In this document: in pieces, positions 49,609 to 62,759 of the stretch
Numbering within the stretch: the first letter of the stretch is position 1
Layout: the number at the start of each line of letters is the position of its first letter
Assembly: GCA_028551475.1 (NCBI GenBank)
Contig: CM052354.1
Location: 17,569,258 to 17,633,257 of the forward strand
Direction of reading: 5' to 3'
Source: Casuarina equisetifolia
Taxonomy: Eukaryota > Streptophyta > Magnoliopsida > Fagales > Casuarinaceae
Length of the DNA: 64,000 nucleotides
The notes under the pieces: model-generated
What the model was told of the DNA's origin: nothing
Databases searched by the model: none
What the model saw: only the letters and a program-made list of their open reading frames with translations
Made by a program: the position numbers and the translations under genes

Positions 49609-52559
49609 TGGAGGTCGGAATTGCAGAGGATCAGGACTCTGAACTGGCTCCTTTGGTTCAATAAATTAGCGGGTTTCATTGTTTTTAAGGCTTCAGAATG
49701 AGGCGGAGACCCTACCAAGAAGACTGTAGATTTAAGAAAGAAAGTGAATGCTTTCTAAATCACGTCTTATCTAGAGCAAGGTGGCTTTCTTCATATTCAT
49801 GCATGCACGTGGAGTTCATGTGGGGCGGCCCTACACATGAAAATATTAAACATTATCTGCTGTGACCTTGTGTTCATTATTGCCTTTTAATTAAACTTAT
49901 ATATCCTCTTTATTAATTTATAGCTTGCAACTTGAATTTCTCTTGTAACTTGTGAACCTTGTAATAAATAAGTTCCGATCATGCTAATTTTCAAGCACTT
50001 GGTACATCTCCAGATGTATTGATTTGGATTATCAGTAGGAGAAACTCTGCAGAGAGGATAAAATTCTCCTTTTTAATGTATTTAATATATAGTAGCAGCA
50101 AAAGTACGCAAATTGCAGATCACATGCAAGGGGTAACTAGGATTCTCTGATATATATGTTTAATGATGCCAATCATCCTAGTCAACAGTATAGCATTGTT
50201 GCTTTAATCGGCAGGACGAATCTTAACATGTTCCGCTCTTATCTTTGATCTCAAAGCCCCTTGGTACTACAACAGATTTTATTGTTTTCATTATAAATAT
50301 TCTTGGGGTCAAACAATGACTCGTATTTAACAAGGACAACTCTTGCTTAATCCGTCTTGAAAGGCTGAAGTCTATATTCTTATTGAAAAAATAAGTTATT
50401 TAAACTTATAAGATATATTATAAATATTTTTATCTTAAATGTGAGATTCTTATTAGTGTTAAGTATTTTTAATGGTGAAAGATTAATTTATTTTGGGTTT
50501 AGATTGAATCACATAGAGTAAGGGCTAGCTCTAATATCATACGGGACTCTTCATTACAATACATCAAAAATAACATAAAGGGAAGCAGTTCCAAGATCCT
50601 GCAAACCCATTGATATTAACTGACTTCCTCTTCTTTTTGGGGGTCTGTTGGCCTTAAAATCTTTGAAGATTGAGAACAGTAAGGACCCTTTGTGAGCAAA
50701 CAAATCAGAAAATGGGAAAAAGAAGTGAAGTTTGCACTGTATACCTCAGTAATCTTTCTGTGAAACGACTATTCTTGTAATGCACGTTTGTAGTTAGCAA
50801 AACCTCCTATGGGAGACTCACAATGACTTACACCAGAAAGAAAAAAAAAGAAAAAAAAGAAAAAAGAAAAGGTCGAGCTCATCAGGTGAATCTTCTTTGT
50901 CAGATAAGCAATCGCTTTCTTCTCTTTCTTTTGTTGCAGAAAATTAAGCTACCGTGATGGATAACTTTGCTTGAGGTGCTAATTATCCAACTCAAAACAG
51001 TAGAAGCGAAGGCAAAGCTAATATTGGTTGCAGAAGACACCAAAATCCCATATTCCAAGCGTTACATCAAGGAAATGGTGTCGTTCGGAAGGGCACACAC
51101 ATGCCCACCCTTACGTTATATTTTGCTTCGGATGTCCTCCGTTCATGCACCTTTTGAATTATGACGTTAAGCCTGGGCCTTTCCATTAACCACAAGGACT
51201 AGGATGTGATTGAAGATTTTAGTGCCTCTTTCATAGTTGTTGACGGGTTCCTTCATCCAAATGCATGATTTGCTTGTCATATTTTTGCATGATTCCCTGC
51301 CGGGTGATCCAAAAACTGGGAATAAGTGGGAACAGTTTTTATCCACAGAAAATGATTAAAAAGAGGGTTATTTATCTGATTTCACCCACTATAATTAGGT
51401 AATGAATTCACCCACTTAAGTAAAAGATATCATAATAATTGAAGAGCTCGAATTTTATTTTCAGTTCTTTCTTGACTTAGTTAATTGGATAATTTTTTCG
51501 TATCATAACTTTCCACACCATGGGGACTACCTTTGATCATAGATTTTTTGTTGATATAAAATAATACAATATGGTTATGATAATTCTGCATTCATGAGTT
51601 AATACCTTATACTAATAGAAAAAAAAAGTCTAAGTTAACTTTTAAGATGAGTCATGAGCCTTTTTAAGATGATATTAAACCCAAGTAAAATTTTACTTTC
51701 ACAATTGTTTATCTGTATGCAAATAGGTGTTGGAACCAATGTCCCACTTAAGAGAAAGAAAAACTGTTGTTTAGTTTAATTAAATAAATTACCCTTAACT
51801 CTCAAACTAACTTTTAGATTAAATAATAAATCTTAACAAGAAACAAACACAAATTAGCCTTTTTCCCTAGTCCTGAATTTTTATGGAAATAATTATCTGG
51901 TTTAAGAGCTGTGTTTCTAAAAGCACAAAGCCGTGGAGTCCCTAAAGCTGACAAATAACATCCAGAAATTCTTGCAAAATTAATCGCAGTTTGCTTCAAG
52001 AACATGCACATATATTCGCATTGAGAAAATACATCAAAATCACAAGCGAGGAATCAAATCAATAAAGCAGCGTAGTACTTGGATAGGAAGCTTTAACAAG
52101 GCCCACCGCCAAATTGTAGAGAAATCATATGGGCTTCTATTTCTGTAACTCGGTAATAGGACGATTCTTGAGCTGTTGCATTTATTTTTATTTTATTTTT
52201 CTTTTTTTAACGGTTCGATTATCGAATTACCAGATTAACAGTCCAATTTAGCTTTCTTATCACACTCTTTCTTTCGTTTCGGGACACTGCTGGTCCATGT
52301 TGCTTGTATTTAATGCTTCACAAAAAAGATAGTCTGAGTAAGCATTTAATCGATACCTAATAGAGCCATACTTGTCATGGTGGGCATATCAAGGGAAGGA
52401 ATGGTAGTTACAGAAGAGATCTGAAAGCCACGACGAAAGTAAAGACTCCTCCATTGATAAGATAGAATTACATTTAGCAGGAATTAGGACAAACCATCAC
52501 AACCTTATAACTTAAGAAGCTACTCTTATTTCAAAATATCAGCTGCCAAGGGATCCCAG
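49609..52559. other. Intergenic region
   Basis: Contains the promoter of the HD-Zip gene at its left end and the 3' flank of the OB-fold gene at its right end. A/G-rich runs occur at about 50838-50872. No gene or clear repeat was recognised. Confidence 0.5.
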
Positions 52560-55486
52560 TCACTCCTCCACAATACTCACCAGCTCATATTCAATTAGAG
52601 AAAGATTGTTATCCTCCTTCACAACAAAATTTGCAGGCTCAGTGACCTCAACACGACCCCATTTGTCTACTGCTAGCCTCATAGATCCCTTAAACATGTC
52701 AATCTTTGCATTGCGGAGAATAACTGTTGCACCAGGCTGCATCAGATCCACTGGGGAAACAATAAAGCCTCATCAACGTCACAGTATACAAGAGTAAAAC
52801 CATAAGGCAGGCAGCATAGGAAGAACAAGAACAATACATTCATTTTACCGGTAGTTTAAAGGTCTGCAACTGCACATCAAAAAGACGGCTTACAAGCACA
52901 CAATGCTAATTAACTCGAGGCCAGAAGAGGAAATCAGACAAAATGTTCCTTGTAGTAGCCTATCAAGTTAGTAATTGCAGGATTGGAACTGGACATGGTA
53001 GAAACAGACATCTAGTAATGGTTGTTTAAATCAAGGAAATCAGGAAACTCCAGAAAGAGAAAAGCACGATCCCATTCTAACCATAAGAACATAATGCAAA
53101 AGTAGAGGAACTGATCAACTCTAAAGAAAAGAAAAAATCCAACAATGATATAAAAACTTCAATGATTTCAGACTGTAGAAGTCTGTTCAGGGAAAAGGTA
53201 AAGTATCTGAAATTTTATAGGGAATTTTACAAAAAAATAAAATGAGATGAATTAAAATAAAAAAAAAAAACTTTCAAATAGATGGTCCATAATCAGGGAT
53301 TGAGGAAAAAGAAATCTAGCCCCATTTTCCAGCCAATGATATCACCAGAAGGAGGAAAAGCAAAAATCCTCAACAGAAACTTTCACACCGGAACATTGTG
53401 TAAAATTTAACTTAAATAGTATTCAGCATGACAAACATTCAACCAAAAAGGATCACTGTTTGACTTTAAAGCAGAAAACATTAGCCCCATAACAGAACTG
53501 AGCGCCACCACCAATTTATGTGGCTAAATATTTCCAACTGGAATGCTTGACTAGCCATCTAACCAAAAACAGATCTGGGAACTACTACAAATACTCAAGT
53601 GTGTCAACTACAGGCGTATTTATAAGATATCTTTGAGCCACATCATCATTGCACATCAACCAATTGAAGCCTAGGGCAACCAACGGACGTTAGAGAACAG
53701 AAGTGACCACAGCGACTATCAAAACAACAGACCTTGCAATGCTTCCCAGAAGGCCTCCAACCTCCATTGTAACCCACTTGCCCAATCATTTCCAGTCGTA
53801 AACCATTCAAGCCCAGAACCATATCCCAGCTTGAGATAAATCTCAATAAGTCCTTTTCTTTTGCTTGTCCTAAGCGTGCTTTGTGGAGGTTTTCAACCAA
53901 CATTCACCTTACTGCTAGACATAAGGCTTATTTTTTACTGACAATTCCCTTGCAAAACCATACAACTTCAAGACTTGAAAGTAATGAGAAATTAATAGCT
54001 AATTTCTTTTCTTCTGCAGAACCACACCCTCGAAAGCAGACAGTTGAGTGCATTCATAGAATATATAAGACTAATAATAAATACTTAATGAAAAAGTAAG
54101 ACCCCATATAATGAGAAAGTAAGAAAAAGCAGACCAGAAAGAATTATTTAATTCAAGAACTCATTTGTCAGACAAAACACAAGCTTACATCCTTGGAAGC
54201 ATAACAAAGATCACGACAGATCTGACAGTTACGAATCATACTCTGTGAAAACCAGATAGTTTTGGAATATTCTAAGAAAAAAGTAACTTCTCTTCAATAA
54301 TTTGACATTAAATTTTTTTTTTGGCTTTTCCCATTTTTTTCTTTCTTTAAAAGGAAAATACAAATGCACTGACTTGAGCGCATGGTCCTCATTCCACTCC
54401 TTAGTCACAAATCGACAATTACAAATCTCTGGAACAGAGTTCATCATAAGAAAAGAAGAGATATGAGTAATATTTACATCCGACCATTACATTGGGAAAA
54501 AATATATAGATTATCTAGCACATTGCATTGCAAAGTAAGTCAAACGAAGTTTACCTTCATTGCAAACAGTTACACCAATGTTCAATTGCTTGACAACCCA
54601 AAAGGCAAAACAAATTAACCTCAGTAGTGCCTTCTATCCCATTTCCTAAAAATCCCCAGCAACAAGACAGAGCAAGAACTGAATTAACATCGACCAACTC
54701 CAAAGTACGCAAAACGATCTCAGAAATTTTATTATCCCTCAAAAAACTCTTTTGCTCGTTAACATTGCACCTTTTCGCTATCCAATAAGAAGAAAAGAAG
54801 AAACTGCCAAAAGAACACCTATAATGCAAACAACAACAGACATAAAACACAATAGTTTCCTTTCTCTTCCACAAGTTTCCGGGAAGCAAACAGACTAAAG
54901 AAACAAACAAAAGATCGACACAAAGCCCATACAACCAAGCAGAGCAAAAACAATAATTAGCAATTAGTGGGGTCCTACCAAGGCAAAAGGCACAAATTCT
55001 TAATCACTGCCCCAGGAGAACCCTTTGGCACAAAATTCAAAATGGCCAAATAACCCAAGCAGCAGAATTACTTCTCCTGTGAATATCAAATTATGAATCC
55101 AAGATAGCACCTAACGCGCAATTGTCTTCCTCTGTGCAGCTCAGATTTCTCGGCAACCAAACAAGACAACCAGAGAAACGAAGACAAAAGATTGAAACTC
55201 CGAGGCTACAAAATGAGATACCTTGATCATTGCGGGCGGTGAAGACGATGGTGCCGGTGTCGTCCCCAACGAGGCATTCGGCGATCCGGGTCTGGCGAAG
55301 GTGTTGGGACACGGCCCGGCCCTTGGCCAAGACGGTTTTGGAGCTAAGGACGTTGACGATGAGCGTATGGCCACTCGTGCCAGGCTTCAAATGCTCCACC
55401 TTTTTAAACTCTGGCTTCTTCAGCGCCGGCTTCGCATCGCTTGGCTCTGCTGGTGGCTGCGACGTTTCTGGTGTCGTGCTCGCCAT
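52560..55486 (-). CDS. OB-fold nucleic-acid-binding protein, SOSS-B-like (At4g28440 type)
   Basis: Two exons: 55486-55222 and 52750-52560. They total 456 nt (151 residues) and are joined in phase across a 2.47-kb intron (CAAG|GTATCT donor, CCCCAG|TGG acceptor). A Pro/Ala/Lys-rich N-terminus is followed by KKVEHLKPGTSGHTLIVNV, RIAECLVGDDTGTIVFTARN, DLMQPGATVILRNAKIDMFK and KEDNNLSLIEYELV. This is the single OB fold of the plant At4g28440/At1g10590 group, related to SOSS complex subunit B (single-stranded nucleic-acid binding). The function in plants is largely undefined; a single-strand binding role is inferred from the fold. A (TC)19 tract lies about 70 bp upstream of the ATG. Other ORFs overlapping exon 1 are shadows of its GC-rich coding sequence. 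Confidence 0.92.
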
Positions 55487-55554
55487 GCCGTCGATTTCGC
55501 AAACGCTAACCCTAAGTCACCGCAAATGACCGAATTGAAAAGGGTATGTCTGTG

Positions 55555-55556
<2 letters not shown>

Positions 55557-55594
<38 letters not shown>
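55557..55594. repeat. (TC)19 microsatellite upstream of the OB-fold gene
   Basis: 38 bp of perfect TC, read as GA on the gene strand, 71 bp upstream of the ATG and probably in the 5' UTR or core promoter. Such GA/CT tracts in plants can bind BPC/GAGA factors and are highly length-polymorphic. Confidence 0.95.
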
Positions 55595-55597
<3 letters not shown>

Positions 55598-56440
55598 CGC
55601 TCCCTCCCTCGGCCCCCACCCACCTCTCTCTCTTGCCTTGGCTCTCCTTTTCCCATGGATTTATTACTACTTAATTAAGCTTCTGACTCTTCGACCGGAA
55701 TGCCCGCGACGACTGGAATGGAGTATATATTCTGACTGCACCCACTCCCTCTTCGATTCTCCATTTGCTTATCCATTATTTTACCCCACTTTCCTCAGCA
55801 AATACATGGAACAGCTTATCTTCGTCTATAGCGTTGTTCCAAACTTGATATCCTATGCTTTCATTCTTGAAAAACTTTTGCTTCACAAAATTTTGATGCC
55901 ACCGCTTTTGTACTCGTTTCCAAACTCAATCCTCAAGATGCATGTATCTTCTCTTCATGAACATACGAGGAACTTCATGATAGGCTGTTGTGTAGTTGAT
56001 TTCCAAGGTGTAGATGCTGTCGGAAGCTTTTTGATTTCATCATCACCACTTGACAATCTAAAGCTGACCCACTATCGACCTCCACTGTAGATACAGATTC
56101 CAGGCTACGATTATTGTTCGTGGGGGATATATTACGCATAAAGTTGGTACGTTCGAGTAGTTTTCTTGGACTTGCTTATGTGACGCCATTGATGCTCTGG
56201 CTTGCAATTGATTGAGGACTTGACGCTTTGCTACTGTTATAATACAAGGCCGTATGCAACAAATTGGAAAAACTTGAATTGAAGAATAATACTTGGTTAC
56301 CATGAAGAAAGAATGGCCGCTTCTCTGCATTCATATACTTTCCTCTTCACAAATGCGGTATGCATACACTCCATGACATCCTAAGTAGTAGCCAGGAACA
56401 GGGGATGAATGAGAAGGACTGATAAAAGACCGCAGGAAGC
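55595..56440. other. Intergenic region upstream of the OB-fold gene
   Basis: Promoter flank, then sequence with a 150-codon plus-strand ORF (55638-56090). The ORF has no recognisable domain and an irregular composition; I do not accept it as a gene. Confidence 0.45.
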
Positions 56441-57250
56441 AGTAGCGTGGGGAGCACATAATTGCGCAGTAGGTAAAGTATCTTCAACAGCTACATTCCT
56501 TGCACAAGGACAGCAATGGAAGTTTGGACGACTGGGTGCAACTTTACCGGATGTTTGCCTTTCTAGCAAGACTGGATAAATCGAAGAAAGGGACCTCGTA
56601 AGTGGGCTATGACTATGATAAATAGTGCCGTTGAAATGCTTCAAGAAAACGCAAGAGATTCTAGCGCACATGGAGCTGCTAGGTGTCAAAACAAGGGGAA
56701 GAAAAAGGGAGAAACAATATGGAAGAAGAACCTTACTTTGTTGTTTCTTGAACAACATTACACCGTTTGTAAATATAAAGGAAATACAAGAGCTAAATAA
56801 GGAACAAAAAAAATCCTAATAAAACCTGTTGCAATCAATAAAATTATACATAAGGAAAAAGTACAATTCGTGTGTCCTGTATTATGACGGTCTTTGGTAA
56901 ATGACAACACAATATTTAACACTCTCCTTCAAGTTAAAGGTATGTACCAATCCAAAATTCTAAGATTAGATAGTAAAAATTGATGTTGTGTACCGGATAG
57001 TAAGATGTGTTTGTTGATATGTAGTCTTTATGTGACGTGCCTTAATGAATTTCTTTTGTATCTTTTCTCTTACAAATAACAGTTGATCCTTATGGATTTG
57101 GTCCTTTCATTAAAAATCATACTAACTGCAATCTAAATGATTGCTTTGTTGTGGCAAAAGAGCTGTATAAGACACTAAAAATATCCATATAATCTCATAG
57201 TGGTAATTGTCATGGCTTAATACTTAACCTTAACTAATGATCTCGATATT
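56440..57250 (-). mobile_element. Ty1/copia remnant with 3' LTR
   Basis: On the minus strand the RNase H C-terminal region of a copia element (ERTKSIRINC-like words near 57110 and a LRILDWYIP-type ending near 56960) leads to a polypurine tract (TTGAAGGAGAG) and then TGTTAAATATTGTG, the start of a 3' LTR at 56919. The LTR probably reaches to about 56450. The fossil is decayed, with no 5' partner in view. Boundaries are approximate. Confidence 0.55.
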
Positions 57251-60200
57251 ATAGGTTATTTTTTGGTTTTTCAAGAAATTAAAGTTTTCAAATTTAACAC
57301 AAAAGCCAATTAGAGATCCCTTTATCTTAGATGTGTGCAAGAGAAGAGTTCCATATCAAAAAATAATATTCTTAAGATGAAATTAACATAAAAGAAAATG
57401 TTCTTTCAACTCTTAAACGAGTTTTTAGGTTGAGATTTTGAATTTTCTAACTTAGTATCAAAGTTTAAATTGAATTTATTTTACTTAGGATAATCTTGAG
57501 CTTAATGACACTCAATGTATAAGAGTATGTGTTCTAAATGAAAATCTTATATTGGAAATTAAGATTCCCAAAGTGAACATACATTAGAAAATAAGATTTC
57601 TAAGGTAAACATAAATAAAGAAAGTGTGCCTTTAGCCTTTAAACTAACTTTTGAATTGAGTCTTTGAAACTTTTAATTTTAGGAGAAACATGATAATTTA
57701 AGGTGCAAAAGGCACTATGTTCCAATTTAGAATGGAAGAAAATAATAAGCAAGTTTGGGGTGTTAAGAACAAACGTTTCAAATATGACCCAAAAGTAAGA
57801 TAAAACTTAACACAAGGCAACCATTAGCAATAATTTAAGTTCAGAAGTTATTTTTATAAATCTAGTAAACATTTCAATAATTGAATCAAATAGATTGGCT
57901 CTAAATAGTTCATAGTACAAACTAAATATAGCAATCTTATATTGCTTTACTTTGGCAGTACCTTTATATATGTTATCTAATATGTTTAGATGTATTATGC
58001 TATATCACATTTAGAAATTTGATCATATTTGCAAGAGTTAACAGTACAATACAACATTGTCTTGGCTTTACAATTTTAACTTATGATTAGGGTTTCCTCA
58101 TCAAACCATTTGTCCCCACTAAACTTAGGAACATCGACTCCTTTGATAATCATTTTTCATGCTTTTGCATTTGACCTATTACATAGGTTCTCGTCATTTC
58201 TCTCTAGTGTCCATGTTGGACCCATTAAAATATAAGCAAATGATATAGTTGCGTTAGCTGACATATATCTACTCTTGATTATTTGATTTGCTATTAATCT
58301 AAAGAGGTACAAAGAACTTGTTCTTGTACTAATTTTTGACTTGGATGGCGGCTAAATCCTTAGGAAATGGAGAGGGTTTGACTAGGGAGAATTTTATAGA
58401 ATAACCTTTAACTTTTTTCTACATGTTCCTTTTCAAAATTTTATGCATTGAGATAAGTGTACAATTTAATTGGCACTCAGGATGATGTATGTCAACAGAT
58501 ATTAAATTTGAAATTAGGAACATAATATACAAGAGTTTTACTTTCAATGATCAATGTCAATAAAGAGAGTTAATATGAAATAATCTAGCTAAGTGAATCA
58601 CAATATGTTAACGCCAAGTAAGAGATGAACCAACGCACTAGATGTAAGTGGTTGTGCACAAGACTCCTAATGCCTGCATCTATCATCCGTCTAATCCAAT
58701 CGATTAGAGAAGCCCATTTAGTAAACTACAATTCAACCGGATTACAAGTGGAGACCCCCATTGTACGGCATGTGACTTTTGTTAAGAAACCTCGTCGACA
58801 CTGAGCATACAACACGTCAATAATGTTAAATTTAAAAGAGATTAACCTTGATCCAATCATAACAACATAAGGTTTTCATTAAAACCCTAGAAGATATTCA
58901 ATCTAAGGATTAGGCTTGTAAATAAGTAAGGAAGCTGTTTAAACAAGCTTAATATAGTATCCTTTAGCTCAAAGACCAAGTAATATTACAACTTCTGCTC
59001 TAAATCGGCAGAGCACTCAAGAGAGAATTTCTTTGACTTCAAAGGGTAACTGTTTCTCTAGTTTGAGGCACCCTTTTTTAAGGGGTTAACCATACGACCA
59101 CATCTTCAAAGGCTCGATAGATCTTGAAACAACTTGGCAGAAGGTTTTTGCTGTTAGTGTCAATTCTTCCCCAAAAAGGCAAAGCAGATTCTGGAGCCTT
59201 TTGTCTTCCGTCAAGTCTCCCTTAGGTTAGATATGTTCTAAAACTGCAACACACCATTCCAATGGCATTTCCACATGCTTCAGAAAAGCATCTAGGCATA
59301 CCATTTTAATAGTACTTCCACATGCCTCAAAGTAATGTCAAGGTATATTGTTTCAATAATATTTCCTAACCAAACCTACACAATTTTAGTTCACTCAGAC
59401 TTGTGCATACCATATGATGACACCATTTCATTTCCATCTGCACATGGCTTATAACAGAGTAATTTCGTTCCAAACTACAACGATTTTATAATGGAATCAT
59501 TTCATTTCATGCGCACAAACCTTACACCATAATTCACTTTGTTTTCACAAGAAACTTATAGTTCAATGTTTATGAAGTTATGTGTTCCATATACTATGTT
59601 ATATTTATATGCATAGATTCTAATTTAAGACTTTTATTATCACTAAACTTTATACTTTACTTAATCATAATAGCATTATTGAGAGGTAGCCTTGCATGTG
59701 GCCAAAGCTTCAATCGTAAGGTAGGTGTGGATTTCATGGACACCTCTCTCATAGTCAAGATAGTTAATGTATGCTTTATTATCACTCTTACAATGATTAC
59801 CCATTAACCCCTTTTTTTAATTGACTTCATAGAAATCTTGATGAGGAGGTCTATAAAGAGTTATAAACTTAGTTTATACACTTAAGAGACGGAGTATGTC
59901 AACTATAAAAATCATTTTATGAGCTAAAATAAGTTTTCGATAAGTGAACTCAAAACTCGAAAAGGCAATCATAGTTATATGTTTTCATCAATTTCAACAT
60001 GACATCCATGTTCACTTCAAAAAGGGAAAGTACTTTGATTACATTGTCAATTTATGTATTAAACTTGTTAACTCCTTAATCTTTAAAAAATAACCTATAA
60101 TCTCAAGATTATCTATTTAATCTGAATTCAAAACCATAAAAATCATAATTTGCTAAATGACATGGGTTATTGGTATCTTCAAGGATCTAGATGTGTGCTT

Positions 60201-60670
60201 TTAGTGATCCAATCCTCTCCTTTTTATTTTTTTAAATTTTATATGATAACAAACAACAACCTACATTATAGAAAATTCAATATTTCATAAAAGAACTAAG
60301 CACATAATAATCAATTGCAAGTGTGTTAGAGAGAAGGTGTGAAAAGTACTTACCATACCACACTACATTAAAATAACAAACCAGCTAGTGAACACTTTCT
60401 TAATGACCTTTGTGTGACCAAAAGTACTAACATTTATTATCCAAATATTGAAGTATTTGACTTGTTCAAACCTTTAAGGGATAAATATCACATTGTTATA
60501 TTGTCAAACATTATAGTTTAATTATACAGTATTTGTTTCCATACATTTATTGTGATAGTTTAACCTCAGTTTGGTTTTCTTTTATTGCAATATACACAAA
60601 ATACTTTGTACATAATTTGGACCAACTTTCAAATTTTGTCCTCATTTTTCCTTTTCCTCTTCTTCTTCTC
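57251..60670. other. AT-rich intergenic region
   Basis: Long AT-rich stretch with no convincing ORF, RNA gene or repeat structure. Probably decayed transposon DNA, but no diagnostic motif was seen. Confidence 0.5.
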
Positions 60671-60700
60671 TTTTTATTTTTATTTTTATTTTTATTTTTT
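60671..60700. repeat. (TTTTTA)n simple repeat
   Basis: About five hexamer units in register. Low-complexity sequence. Confidence 0.85.
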
Positions 60701-62755
60701 CTTAATGACACATTAATATTAAAATTTAAATAGATAAATTATTCTTTAAATTATATTAAATTTTTACTACATTATTCTTACCAAATATTTATACTTCTTC
60801 GTTCATTAGTCTGAACGGGCTTTAAAAGCAATTTTTGAAATGGGCTCTTGGGTTCTTGGGGATGACCTGTCTTCTCAGTTGTCAAAACACTACGGCCACG
60901 CTTGCCGCTATCGGCGGCACTAATGGACATCGACATTGATGGGATAGATGCAGTATGTTTTATGCATTTGGCTAAAAAGTGACAAAAGGTGGCCGGCAAA
61001 TGCCGTCGGGCACATGTGGTCCGCTGCAAAAAGCCAAGCGTGGATTTGACTCTACGGCCAAGTGGCACTACCAACTATTAACGAAAGCGAAAGATGCCTC
61101 CCGCTGGTCTATATGTTGTTGTCATCTTTAATAAATGAAGTTTCTCATCTTGAGTCCTCACCTCCTGAGCGTCCACCATTCATCAGAGTGAGTGGGAGTT
61201 TAGGATTTCTAACTGGTACAGAGTTCCCCCTCTCTCCTTGTGGGTTTGTTTTGCGCAGGCGGGTGCATGAAACTGCAATTGAGATTGTAAGCCCTCGCCA
61301 GCTCCCTCTTGACCTGTTAAACAACAATTATGTTTCGGCCTCGAGGAAGAAAGGAAGCGATGGATGGGGGAAAGCTTCTTGAAACTGGGGCATATGTCTT
61401 CAGCCTCTCGGTCTTTGGAATGGGTGGGATTGGGAAATGTTATCTCTATCTTCATAGATACGATAGAGAGCTGGGAGTCGTTCTGCAATAAAAATTTATC
61501 TTTTTATTTAGTTTTACTCATAAATCCTTACTCTTGATATAATGTATACAATGCATTTGAAGGATTGATTAAGTGAAAAAAGTGTACAAAATTATATTAT
61601 TTAATAAATTTTCAAAGTTATCTTTTGATTAACTCGCTTGTGTGATCTTTATCTGCTTTTTCTTTGAATTATTCTGTACTCCTTTATTTATCCAAAAGAT
61701 CAGCTTTTCTCTCTGTTCTTTTCGCCCCAGCCCATGTCTCAATGCATGTGTTTTGCAGGGGATCCTTGGAATAAATGAAATCCGAAAATTGAGAGCTTGA
61801 ATTACAGCTATATATATGTTACAAGCGCAAACTCACAGAGATCCAGTTTAGGAAAAGAAAGGGACTTTATATCTCATCCAGTTTGATCCAGAACAAGCCG
61901 ATATAGAAATGCAATGCATGGATTTCCCATGGACAAGTCCTGTAAAAGGATTATATGAGTAAATGAACTATGATTGTGGAGAGAAATTACTGGAGATATC
62001 ACCTATCTAGTTTAGACAAGAACAATGCAAAAGTATGAACTTAAAAAGGAACAAGCGAAAAAGGAAATCACAGTATCCCTTTGCTTGGTACAGAGCCACA
62101 CCTGTAGCGGAAAACGTTAAAGGTGGCTGCAAACAATAATTCGTAAGTACTAAGAGTGAAGAAAGTGTGCAGGTAGTTTGTAAGATCTTATGATAACAGG
62201 GAGAACTTTTCCGTTAAAGATTTTCACATTTAGAATTTGTAATATATGTTTGATGAAGTGTTTTTGTTCGAACATGGGTTGGCTGCCGCGTCGGGCGATT
62301 GACCCGTTCCCACTATCTGAGCTGGACTTTTGCGACACTTGATTTGCCCCTTGATGAATCTTTTGACCCTCCTCCTTGCCGTTTCACTTGGAATGTTACA
62401 CCACCTACAGGCGCTAAAGATTATGTGTTACTATCTTACAAGATAGTATCATGTATGGTACCAAAGTACCCCCACCTTTTGAGCTCGTGTCCCGCATACA
62501 TAAAAATGGCTACCCAGAAAAAGGCTACCTATCTCCACTTAAACCAAAGTGCAGGCAGTCTAGAGCGAAGCTTTGAGTGATCTATTGGGACATTAAATCA
62601 AAAGCATGATGAAATGTTATGATCTTATATAAGATAGGTTTTATGAACAACCAATATGCTCGACCTTTGGAAAAGTAGTATGGGATGTTATCATTATGTC
62701 TATCCAACCCTCAGTACCATCAAAAGTGATCTATGTATCACCATTACACAATTAA
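60701..62755. other. Intergenic region with unrecognised small ORFs
   Basis: Slightly GC-richer around 60830-61400, where overlapping ORFs occur on both strands (61062-61382 plus, 60778-61074 minus). Neither shows a domain, a start context or exon structure that I recognise. The segment could be an old gene or transposon fragment. Confidence 0.4.
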
Positions 62756-62759
62756 GGAT

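Noticed and set aside
53646-53903. 85-codon minus-strand ORF in the OB-fold gene intron
   Set aside because: The two flanking exons join in phase without it and complete the OB fold; no splice consensus supports inclusion.
61062-61382. 106-codon plus-strand ORF
   Set aside because: No domain, overlaps minus-strand ORFs of similar length, and shows no exon or promoter support.
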